Of a stretch of 64,000 nucleotides of DNA, positions 43,861 through 51,169 are shown one piece after another; within the stretch, counting starts at the first letter, position 1, and every line of letters begins with the position of its first letter. The DNA lies in assembly GCF_001487105.1 (NCBI RefSeq), contig NZ_LN913001.1, positions 308,698 to 372,697 on the forward strand, given 5' to 3'. A program made the translations under genes and the position numbers. Source of the stretch: Mediterraneibacter massiliensis (GTDB lineage: Bacteria > Bacillota > Clostridia > Lachnospirales > Lachnospiraceae). The notes below the pieces were generated by a model that saw nothing but the letters and a program-made list of their open reading frames with translations, made no database searches and had not been told where the DNA came from.

Positions 43861-45255
43861 CTAGTCCGTGCCGTCGCCTTTCGCTTCGCACGTCGCCGTC
43901 CCGTCCTTCCTTGCTTGTGCAAGAGAGCAGATAGTCTGTAAAAAATCATGTCCTTTCGGGACTAAAGGCGTGTAAAATTCACTGATAACACTTGTTCCCA
44001 CATCACAATAGCCACGCCCCTTGATACGCTTCTGGAAAAATTGCTTTTTCACATCTGAACCGAACAGCATACCGTAACCTAATTCGCTGATACGCCCAAG
44101 TCCCACACGGAAATTGAAGTTATCTCTGATACCGTCCGAGAAATACTTTGCGTCTGGACGCTGGCAGGCAACGATAAGGAAATAACCTGCTTGTCGTCCT
44201 AACATAACGATTTTCTTTAACTGGCTAAGTAAGCCCACGCTTTCTTTCGTCCCCAGCATTTCAAAAAATGCCACATATTCATCAAAGATAAGAAAGCAGG
44301 GAGGCAGTCCAAGATAGGCGTAGTTTTCGCCCGTCTTATAGTTCGGGTGTCGTTTCATTTCCTCGCTTCGTCGTACCATGCCCTCATAAAAGGCATTGAC
44401 GCAATCTATCATTTCTTCTTTAGTATGGTAGACGTTTGGCATGACTGTTCCCAAGTCCGCAAGGTCGCTGTTCTTTGGGTCTAAAATGTAAAGGACAGCG
44501 TTTGTATGCAGTAAGGCTTCAATGAGCGTCAGCAGAAAATAGGTTTTACCGCCACCAGTCCCACCAGCAATCAGAGCGTGAGGGAGTGCGTCATATTCCC
44601 AGACAAGATTTTTCATCAGTCTAAGACAGCCATTTTCTGCCCGTACTTCATCAATGGTAATGCGGTTCGCTATCATATCATAAAGCAGGGTATATTCAAT
44701 ATAGCCGTCATGCAGGGTCTTGTCAGTCAGCTCGCAATACAAGCCACTTTCCAGCTTATCCTCTAACCGTAAAAGCTGGTCTTGATATTTTCCCAGCGTG
44801 ATTTCACAGCGGATATGAAGCAAGCCTTTTTCCATTTGATAATAAATCTTTGGAAACCAGACGATTTTTTCCCTTGATCTGCTTTGCAGGTCAGTAAAAA
44901 AACCGCTGTCTTGTACGGTATCGGCTTCATACCACTTGTTTTCCAGTACCATTCTTGCCAGCTTTTGACGGTGCAGGAGCTTCTTGAAACTGTCGTAACA
45001 GAAGCGGTAATACCCAAAAGCGACCAATGCACAAACACCAGTCGCTATCAGTATAGTTATGAAGTTGTAAGGGCAAAGCGTCAAGCCGTTCTCTAACAAG
45101 CTGAAATGCTCCCAATCGGTACGCATGAGCTGTTTACTATTCAGTAGCAGGAGAACCGCCACGAATACAAACAGAAGCGTTCCTATGGAAAAGTGGTAAA
45201 CAAGGTGCTTGTCGCTGGCTCTGATACGGTGTCCTTTATTCCAAATCTTACGCAT
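43861..45255 (-). CDS. TcpA/Orf21 coupling protein, FtsK-SpoIIIE type
   Basis: This membrane ATPase hands the relaxase-DNA complex to the transfer channel. The 464-residue protein has two N-terminal membrane helices (residues about 22-40 and 60-80), then an FtsK-like motor with Walker A IAGGTGGGKTYFLL (about residue 235), Walker B FLIFDEYVAFF and the later FLIVACQRPDAKYF. Length and order match Tn916 Orf21. AGGAGAG precedes ATG 45255. Confidence 0.92.
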   Translation of the reverse strand: MRKIWNKGHRIRASDKHLVYHFSIGTLLFVFVAVLLLLNSKQLMRTDWEHFSLLENGLTLCPYNFITILIATGVCALVAFGYYRFCYDSFKKLLHRQKLARMVLENKWYEADTVQDSGFFTDLQSRSREKIVWFPKIYYQMEKGLLHIRCEITLGKYQDQLLRLEDKLESGLYCELTDKTLHDGYIEYTLLYDMIANRITIDEVRAENGCLRLMKNLVWEYDALPHALIAGGTGGGKTYFLLTLIEALLHTNAVLYILDPKNSDLADLGTVMPNVYHTKEEMIDCVNAFYEGMVRRSEEMKRHPNYKTGENYAYLGLPPCFLIFDEYVAFFEMLGTKESVGLLSQLKKIVMLGRQAGYFLIVACQRPDAKYFSDGIRDNFNFRVGLGRISELGYGMLFGSDVKKQFFQKRIKGRGYCDVGTSVISEFYTPLVPKGHDFLQTICSLAQARKDGTATCEAKGDGTD

Positions 45256-45280
45256 AAAACAATCTCTCCTTTCTGTGTAC

Positions 45281-45314
45281 GAAAAAAGCAGTCAATCCTA
45301 AGACTAACTGCTTT
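45281..45314 (-). terminator. Terminator, 34-bp repeat copy 2
   Basis: Identical over 34 bp to 41322-41355. It follows the XRE gene at 45324 and closes that cargo module before the tcpA-type gene. Confidence 0.8.
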
Positions 45315-45323
45315 AAACTGTCT

Positions 45324-45527
45324 TTATTCAAAAATAAATATATCTTCTATCGGAGCTTTTACAGCTCTTGAAATATCTATTGCCAATTTAAGTGACGGAT
45401 TATATTGTGCTTTTTCTAATCTCATAATAGTTTCACGACGAACACCTACAATGTCAGCGAGTTGTTCTTGTGTTAATTCTTGTGCTACACGATATTTTTT
45501 TAAATTACATACAAACTTTGCTTCCAT
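45324..45527 (-). CDS. Short XRE-family regulator (second module)
   Basis: The 67-residue single helix-turn-helix protein contains RVAQELTQEQLADIVGVRRE and RLEKAQYNPSLKLAIDISRA, ending IEDIFIFE. It resembles the 67-residue regulator at 32668 in size and layout but not closely in sequence. It lies 3 bp after the membrane protein gene; the order here is membrane protein then regulator, the reverse of the first module. Confidence 0.8.
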   Translation of the reverse strand: MEAKFVCNLKKYRVAQELTQEQLADIVGVRRETIMRLEKAQYNPSLKLAIDISRAVKAPIEDIFIFE

Positions 45528-45530
45528 AAT

Positions 45531-46172
45531 TTATTCCCTTTTTTCATAACGATATAATAAATAGTTGCTAAGAAAAAGAACAAGAGCATAGATAAGTGAA
45601 ACAGAAATCAGCATAAACATTGCACACCACTCAACATTACGGGAAAACATACCTATTGCCATAAGCCAGATAACTACAAATAATAGTTTAAAACCTATCT
45701 TGTAAGCTTCTAATTGTGCCTTACGTTTATTTTCTTGAAAAAGCTCATCTTCTAAGATATGAGAAAGTTTACCTTCAAAGAAAAAACTGAAAAAACCAAA
45801 AAATATGAAAAAAGCAAAAGGAAATATTTCTCCAAATTTATAGTATGTCCAAAATCCGCCAAACCCCAGAAAACCAAACATTCCACAAAATCCCCAGTAA
45901 GGAGAAATTGTTCTTGAATATCGTTTTTCCCTGCTGTTTTTTGAAAAGACATTTTTAAAGCAGATAATTACTATATAGATAGCATATAGTGCTATTAAAG
46001 CTCCAATTACTAACATAGGAATATCCTTGTAAGAAAATACATATTCCGACATATCCATATTTTTGACCCAGCGTCCATTATTGTATAATAGGGAGTAGAT
46101 TGTACCAACAATAAGCAATAAAGCACACCCTACCCCCATAAAAATAATTTTTTTAATTTGTTTCTTTGACAT
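45531..46172 (-). CDS. Hypothetical membrane protein paired with XRE regulator
   Basis: I chose ATG at 46172 (MSKKQIKKII), with GGAGAG upstream; a longer frame from 46229 adds 19 unrelated residues. The 213-residue protein has six membrane segments and a Phe/Gly-rich central part (GMFGFLGFGGFWTYYKFG; FFGFFSFFFEG). DUF3796 is possible but unconfirmed. AT-rich codons, an XRE partner and the private terminator mark it as cargo inserted between orf22 and tcpA-type genes. Confidence 0.6.
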   Translation of the reverse strand: MSKKQIKKIIFMGVGCALLLIVGTIYSLLYNNGRWVKNMDMSEYVFSYKDIPMLVIGALIALYAIYIVIICFKNVFSKNSREKRYSRTISPYWGFCGMFGFLGFGGFWTYYKFGEIFPFAFFIFFGFFSFFFEGKLSHILEDELFQENKRKAQLEAYKIGFKLLFVVIWLMAIGMFSRNVEWCAMFMLISVSLIYALVLFLSNYLLYRYEKRE

Positions 46173-46288
46173 ATTTATCTCTCCTTTCAAATGAGATGTT
46201 TTTGTATCTTTATGAGATAAATATATCACTCCGCATTGTTTGTGTCAATCAAAATTGGTCAATCAAAATTAAGACAAATACATCACTT

Positions 46289-46672
46289 TTATTTCTTCGG
46301 CTGTCCCTGCGTTGTAGGGTTCTGTGGACTGCCTGCGTTCTGGTTGCCTTTATTCTTCAATACAATATCCTCTGCCTTTACATACCAGTCCACATCTGCA
46401 CCCGTATAAGTCTTTCTTGATACCGTATCGGCTACGGGATTGACAAGCTCCACAACTGCATTGTACGGAAATTCCCTTAACGGTACTTCTGGCGGTACGG
46501 ACACGGGGATAATTCCACCATGCAGACTGCACTTCAAATCATAGATACGCTTTTTAAGCTGGGTACTCGGTGTCCCGTCCTCATTCTGTAAGAACACATC
46601 ACGCACCGCTGTAAATTTTAATTCTCCAAATGTTTTCTCTTTGTCAATAACAAACCCGTTTGATAATCTCAT
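46289..46672 (-). CDS. DUF961 (Orf22-like) ICE protein
   Basis: The 127-residue protein shows the DUF961/YdcP pattern: FGELKFTAVRDVF, RIYDLKCSLHGGIIPVSVPPEV (about residues 42-65), VELVNPVADTVSR and a WYVKAEDIVL end, plus a Gln/Pro-rich tail. It is one of a tandem pair with the next gene, as orf22 and orf23 are in Tn916. The DUF961 role in conjugation is not clear. Confidence 0.85.
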   Translation of the reverse strand: MRLSNGFVIDKEKTFGELKFTAVRDVFLQNEDGTPSTQLKKRIYDLKCSLHGGIIPVSVPPEVPLREFPYNAVVELVNPVADTVSRKTYTGADVDWYVKAEDIVLKNKGNQNAGSPQNPTTQGQPKK

Positions 46673-46687
46673 AAATTCTTCACTCCT

Positions 46688-47014
46688 TTACTTTTCTTCA
46701 ACTGCTACAATATCATCAGCAACTAACACATAATCGGTATGTCCCATATCCCCGATTGCGTAACCTCTGCCGTATAACTTCGGATTGACAAGTTTTACTT
46801 TCTGTTCATACTTGAACTTCTTTTCGCCAGCCTGCACGGGAATTTCCACCACAACATTTTCGCCTTTTTGTACGTCAGAATAAAGGTTATAGCTTCGTCT
46901 GGCTAAGACCCTGCGGTTATTTTTATCTCTTTCAAAGACTGGCTCACTTTCGCCTGCAAATTCAAGAGTTCCAAAAGACTGTGCCATATCTGGCACGACA
47001 TATTTCATTTCCAT
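46688..47014 (-). CDS. DUF961 (Orf23-like) ICE protein
   Basis: The 108-residue partner of the previous gene has the same layout: FGTLEFAGESEPVFERDKN, RSYNLYSDVQKGENVVVEIP and VKLVNPKLYGRGY, ending in DYVLVADDIVAVEEK. It lies 15 bp upstream of the second DUF961 gene. GAGGT precedes ATG 47014. Confidence 0.85.
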   Translation of the reverse strand: MEMKYVVPDMAQSFGTLEFAGESEPVFERDKNNRRVLARRSYNLYSDVQKGENVVVEIPVQAGEKKFKYEQKVKLVNPKLYGRGYAIGDMGHTDYVLVADDIVAVEEK

Positions 47015-47035
47015 ATTGTTTTACCTCGTTTCTTT

Positions 47036-47236
47036 CTATTTTTGATAAATTGATTGTGATTTCTTATTCTGGCGGTTTGGGAAGTACCAGCAATCCCACC
47101 GATAGTAAAGGGTAAAATCAATGCTTACGCACCCTTGACTATCCGTGTTCTTGCAGGTAAGTAGCAGACAAGCCAGAATAAGCGGAAGTCTGCCGTTTGA
47201 CAGCTTCGGCGGAGAGCGTGATTTTTCTTTCCTCAT
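47036..47236 (-). CDS. Small hypothetical protein downstream of the adhesin gene
   Basis: The 66-residue frame begins MRKEKSRSPPKLSNGRLPL, then has one hydrophobic segment LILACLLLTC and a Cys/Trp/Tyr-rich end. The position matches the orf24 end of the Tn916 backbone. The ribosome site is weak (AAGGCGG). It may be real, but no family is recognised. Confidence 0.4.
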   Translation of the reverse strand: MRKEKSRSPPKLSNGRLPLILACLLLTCKNTDSQGCVSIDFTLYYRWDCWYFPNRQNKKSQSIYQK

Positions 47237-47248
47237 ACCGTTACCGCC

Positions 47249-50200
47249 TTATGATTTCTTCATTTTACGGCGTTTGTAGAAGAAGATACCTGCCAGCCCA
47301 GCACCAGAAGTTAAAAGAAGTGCAAGCAGTCCGTAAAGGTTTGTGTTATCGCCCGTTTTGGGACTGTCGCTAGGTCGGTGTGGCTTCTCTGGTGTCGGCG
47401 GTGTTTCGGGTTTCTCTGGTTCTTCTGGGACTTCTGGTTTTTCCTTAAAGGTAATCGTCTGTCCCTCGTCCTCAATGTCTTTATGCTCGGTAACTTTCTT
47501 CGGCTCGTCTGGATTGCTTAAATCGTACAATTCTTCAAAAGTTACAAGCTGTTTGCCATCAAGAGAAGTAGCGTCAAAGGTAAAGGCAACTTCCACTTTC
47601 ATAGTTTCGCTGTCAGCGGTAAATGTATAATCACTTTCCACACGTTTTCCGTCGATAAGAAGCTCTGCATTTTCTTCTTTCAACATCTGCCAGCCTACAA
47701 GTTTGTACTGTGTACCGACTTCTAAGCCCTCTAAGGTTACGGTATCAATGATTGTTACCTCTTTTCCAGCTTCAAGTTCTTTGTTGCCGTCCTTATCCGT
47801 AGCAGTCGTATGAATTTTGATGATACGTTCTGTAATAAGTACCGTCTGCCCGTCGTCCTCAATGTCTTTGTGTTCCGCAACTTTTACAGGTTCTTTTGGA
47901 TTGCTCAAATCATACAATTCTTCAAAGGTAACAAGGTTCTTGCCACCTAAAGCAGACGCATTGAATGTATAAGAAATTTCCACTTTCATTTCTTCATCAT
48001 CAGCGATAAAGGTATAATCGTTTTCTACACGTTTCCCGTCAATGACAAGCTCGGCGTTTTCTTCCTTTAACATCTGCCAGCCTTTGAGCTGATATTTTGT
48101 GCCTTTGGTAAGTCCGTCTAATTTGACAGTATCAACGATTGTAACCTCTTTTCCTGCAAGGATTGTCTTTTCGCCGTCCTTGCTGGTCGCTGTGGTATGG
48201 ATAGAGATTTCTTTTTCGTATTCATCAGTCAAAGTCCCTAAATCAATCACAAGGTTATTTCTTGATACCACGATTTCAAAAGGTGGGATAAGTTTAAAAC
48301 CTTTGTTGCTGTCGCATTTCATTTCTTCAATGATGTAAGTATCATAAGGCAATGCACCCTTGCTGTCGTCTGGTTCAGAAGTTCCAAACCACACACCGTC
48401 CTCGCTGGTCTTGCCTGCGTTGGTATTGTGCTTATGAGAAGCCCAGTCAGCAGAAGTGGAGAATTGCCCGTTATCATCAGTTACTACAACATGACTTTCT
48501 CCCGTCGTCTTGCTTGTGATCCGAAACGGAACATCAGCAAGACGCTTGTGTGTGCCTGCACCGATTTTTACGCCCTCAATATCCCCACGCTTAATCTGAT
48601 TGTAGATAGAATGAGATTCGTCGGTTAAGTCCACGATTTTTCCATTTTCTGTGATTGTAAAATCAATCGGTTTTACACCGTCAGTTAAGTAACCGTCGGG
48701 AGCTTCACTTTCAACGATACGGAAGTTTCCATAAGGTAAAAGGTCAGAAGAAGTAGAAGCGACACCCTCAAGGTCTGTATGGATTGTTTTTACCACTTCA
48801 TTTTTCTTGTATAGCTTGCCCTCAACCAAAACAGAATTATCATTTAAGGAAATGATGTCAAAGGCAGTATCTTTCAAAGTGGCACTTCCTTGTGGCTTCG
48901 TATCGCCCGTTTCTAAATCTCGTTTCTGAATTTTCACACCGCCACGGATAATCTTATCTGATACGGAAAACTGGTTACTTCCAGATAATACGGCAAGGTC
49001 GCCGTCCTCGGTAATCTGTGTTACATATAAGCCCTTAATCTGTTCGGACTTATCGCCAGCCTGCATATATGCACCATCAAGCAAGTAACCGTTTGGAGCT
49101 TTTGTTTCCTCAACGGTTAGTGTTCCTAAAGGAAGAACCGCTTTGCCGTCCTGCATATAGAAACTGTCGCCAGATACCTTGTAAGCGTCCCCTAATTTTG
49201 TGATGTAATGGGTTGTCCCGTCGCTGTCTGTTTCGGCGATTGTCTTTGTAACCCATGTACGAGTAGCTTCGGCAGGGAGATTGTCTTTGTTATAGAAGCC
49301 AGCATAATACTTCCATGTAAATTCCGCACCTGCTAGAGAAGCGTTCCCCTGCGGATTGTCTTTCTGTGTTTCCATATCAATCTTGAAAAGCTCAATCAAA
49401 GTGTCCGTTACTTTTGGTATATCTGATACTTTCAAGGTCGCTGTCTTTCCAGCTTCAACCTTTAAGGAATATACAGTTTTATCTACTTTATATCCTGCTG
49501 GTGCAGAAAGTTCCTTGATATAAACTGTGCCAGCCTTTACCTCTACAACATCTGTATTTCCGTTTTCATCAGTCGTAAGGGTGGCAAGCTGTTTCGTGCA
49601 GTCCTTATCAGAAAAGACACCATAGGTCGCACCAGCGACAGAGTAATTCCCGTTACCGTCTGTAATACTGGTATTACTGGAAGTCTTTTGCAGTTTCGCA
49701 TTTCCGACATTTAATTTCGCCCAGAATTGCCCCAATTCCTGCCCCTCGCCAGAGTAGATATAACCGCCACATTCATAGCGTCCTTTGTTTTCTTTAACAA
49801 AGGCTTTTGCACCAGAGAAAACTTCGTCCTGCGTAGCTTTTGGAATTTCATCATAAGAAGCTCGCACGTTGTCGCATTGCCAGCCAAGATGTACGCTCAA
49901 TCTCTGCCAGACCACACATTGTTCCAACAGATAGACTTGCTTGTAGTTCAATTCCTTGTGAGTTTCGCCATACTGTTTGACATACTCTAAGGATAACGCC
50001 ACATCTGAAATCTGGTCGGCACTCATGCGTGAGCTTGCGTCAGCTCTGGTCTTGTAGCCATTCTTAAAATCTGTATTGATGTCGATACAATAGGCAGTTT
50101 CGCCCTCGACTTTCATATAACCCTCATTGAATGTCGAACCGATAGAACCGTCATTCATTACTTTTTCAATGATACCGACACGCTCTGCACTTTCCGTCCA

Positions 50201-50302
50201 GTATTGCTTACTTTCTGCATGGACGGGTGTAGTCGGTAAAGCAGTAACGACAGTTGCAAGAGCTAAGAAGCCCGTACACAATCGTTTCCATGTCTTTTTC
50301 AT
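47249..50302 (-). CDS. Sortase-anchored SpaA/VaFE-repeat surface adhesin
   Basis: The 1017-residue cell-wall protein begins with a signal peptide ending VHAES. Next is a thioester-type domain (about residues 30-200; AYCIDINTDF and LLEQCVVWQ could supply the Cys-Gln crosslink). Several SpaA/Cna B-type domains follow (VEVKAGTVYIKELSAPAGYKVD; VEETKAPNGYLLDG; IVESEAPDGYLTDG). Two near-identical VaFE repeats then carry LVTFEELYDLSNP and EHKDIEDDGQT or EHKDIEDEGQT. A Pro/Glu-rich wall region leads to the variant sorting motif SPKTGD, a membrane helix and a KRRKMKKS tail. It may aid mating-pair contact or host attachment. No sortase gene lies in the window. Confidence 0.88.
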   Translation of the reverse strand: MKKTWKRLCTGFLALATVVTALPTTPVHAESKQYWTESAERVGIIEKVMNDGSIGSTFNEGYMKVEGETAYCIDINTDFKNGYKTRADASSRMSADQISDVALSLEYVKQYGETHKELNYKQVYLLEQCVVWQRLSVHLGWQCDNVRASYDEIPKATQDEVFSGAKAFVKENKGRYECGGYIYSGEGQELGQFWAKLNVGNAKLQKTSSNTSITDGNGNYSVAGATYGVFSDKDCTKQLATLTTDENGNTDVVEVKAGTVYIKELSAPAGYKVDKTVYSLKVEAGKTATLKVSDIPKVTDTLIELFKIDMETQKDNPQGNASLAGAEFTWKYYAGFYNKDNLPAEATRTWVTKTIAETDSDGTTHYITKLGDAYKVSGDSFYMQDGKAVLPLGTLTVEETKAPNGYLLDGAYMQAGDKSEQIKGLYVTQITEDGDLAVLSGSNQFSVSDKIIRGGVKIQKRDLETGDTKPQGSATLKDTAFDIISLNDNSVLVEGKLYKKNEVVKTIHTDLEGVASTSSDLLPYGNFRIVESEAPDGYLTDGVKPIDFTITENGKIVDLTDESHSIYNQIKRGDIEGVKIGAGTHKRLADVPFRITSKTTGESHVVVTDDNGQFSTSADWASHKHNTNAGKTSEDGVWFGTSEPDDSKGALPYDTYIIEEMKCDSNKGFKLIPPFEIVVSRNNLVIDLGTLTDEYEKEISIHTTATSKDGEKTILAGKEVTIVDTVKLDGLTKGTKYQLKGWQMLKEENAELVIDGKRVENDYTFIADDEEMKVEISYTFNASALGGKNLVTFEELYDLSNPKEPVKVAEHKDIEDDGQTVLITERIIKIHTTATDKDGNKELEAGKEVTIIDTVTLEGLEVGTQYKLVGWQMLKEENAELLIDGKRVESDYTFTADSETMKVEVAFTFDATSLDGKQLVTFEELYDLSNPDEPKKVTEHKDIEDEGQTITFKEKPEVPEEPEKPETPPTPEKPHRPSDSPKTGDNTNLYGLLALLLTSGAGLAGIFFYKRRKMKKS

Positions 50303-50334
50303 AAATCTAATGCTCCTTTCATTTTAGGTAATAA

Positions 50335-50400
50335 AATAGCCGTCCAATAAGAACGGCTGGAAATAGAAAAGGAACGTCATTTTAGGCGTTCCATAGTCTA
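50335..50400. other. Two small hairpins upstream of the adhesin gene
   Basis: AGCCGT/ACGGCT (50340-50360) and GGAACG/CGTTCC (50371-50392) stems lie between the adhesin start and the ICE end. They could be part of an untranslated leader. No gene is supported between 50303 and 50785. Confidence 0.4.
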
Positions 50401-50492
50401 TGAAATATTCAATTTTTTGTTGTTTCAATACGGATGTGCTGTACCATATCTTTGCATATCTAAGAAAACTTGCGTATCAAGGCTCATTCTTT

Positions 50493-50514
50493 AGTAGTAA
50501 ATAAGTAGTAAATT
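50493..50514. repeat. Integrase arm-site direct repeats, right end
   Basis: AGTAGTAAAT and AGTAGTAAAT are separated by one or two bases, as at the other end of the element. Confidence 0.65.
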
Positions 50515-50561
50515 GATGTGTTTGTTTTCTTGAAAATGCTGATAGATACTGTGTTTTAGCG

Positions 50562-50587
50562 GATAATCAGATTTTTATTGTGTTTTT
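50562..50587. repeat. ICE right terminal inverted repeat
   Basis: GATAATCAGA followed outward by TTTTTATTGTG and a T run mirrors 28174-28201. Element-chromosome junction is expected within about 6 bp of 50587. Confidence 0.65.
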
Positions 50588-50785
50588 GGTCAAAACATCT
50601 CTTCTGCGCATTTTTCCATTTTTTATCTTCCATATGTATAGATTTATCATAATACGCATTTTTATAAATCTACAAGGAAATAATACAATTAACATGTTTC
50701 TTTGATCTAGTAAGTTAAAAAGAAGGTCTGCATAAACAAAAATTTGCCTGCATAGATTGTAAAAAACGAGTGTGGGAGAGCATCC

Positions 50786-51049
50786 TTGAAAGATTACATA
50801 GAAGAACGGGCGATGGAAATAGCGAACTATATTATTCAGGAGAAAGCGACAGTAAGGCAGACGGCAAAAAAGTTCGGGATAAGTAAATCTACGGTACATA
50901 AAGATGTAACAGAAAGGCTTTTGCTGATCAATCCGCCATTGGCAAAGGAAGCAAGGAAAGTTCTGGATATGAATAAATCGGAACGTCATATACGCGGAGG
51001 ACTTGCGACTAGAGAAAAATATCTCCACCAGCATGAACTTATGGTATAA
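50786..51049 (+). CDS. spoIIID: Sporulation regulator SpoIIID
   Basis: Mother-cell DNA-binding protein that modulates sigma-E and sigma-K genes in sporulation. The 87-residue protein shows the family's KDYIEERAMEIANYIIQEKA start, the helix-turn-helix TVRQTAKKFGISKSTVHKDV and the basic NKSERHIRGGLATREKY end. Start is TTG at 50786, five bases after GGGAGAG; the first residues match family members, so no ATG is needed. The ICE right end lies about 200 bp upstream. A terminator follows at 51085. Confidence 0.95.
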   Translation: MKDYIEERAMEIANYIIQEKATVRQTAKKFGISKSTVHKDVTERLLLINPPLAKEARKVLDMNKSERHIRGGLATREKYLHQHELMV

Positions 51050-51084
51050 TGAATACAAGATGTACAGCGGAAACAACAAGGACT

Positions 51085-51123
51085 GGCTCCGGACATGGCA
51101 AAAGCGATGCCGGAGCCGATTTT
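51085..51123 (+). terminator. Terminator of spoIIID
   Basis: GGCTCCGG (51085-51092) pairs with CCGGAGCC (51110-51117), followed by GATTTTAT. Confidence 0.65.
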
Positions 51124-51169
51124 ATATAGTGAAGAAATACAATATAAGAGAAAGGCATGGGGAGGCTCC

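Larger units (their letters stand above)
28174..50587 (-). mobile_element. Tn916-family integrative and conjugative element (about 22.4 kb)
   Basis: Backbone order from int matches Tn916: int, xis, orf8, orf7, orf13-17, ardA (orf18), orf19, orf20, oriT, orf21, orf22, orf23. The termini carry imperfect inverted repeats of about 28 bp: GATAATCAGA at 50562-50571 and its complement at 28192-28201, each followed outward by related T-rich sequence. Inside each end are integrase arm-type direct repeats GTAGTAAAT at 28316-28335 and 50495-50513. End coordinates are good to about 6 bp because Tn916-type integration adds short coupling sequences. No tet(M) or other resistance gene is recognisable. The conserved transfer set appears intact. 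Confidence 0.88.
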
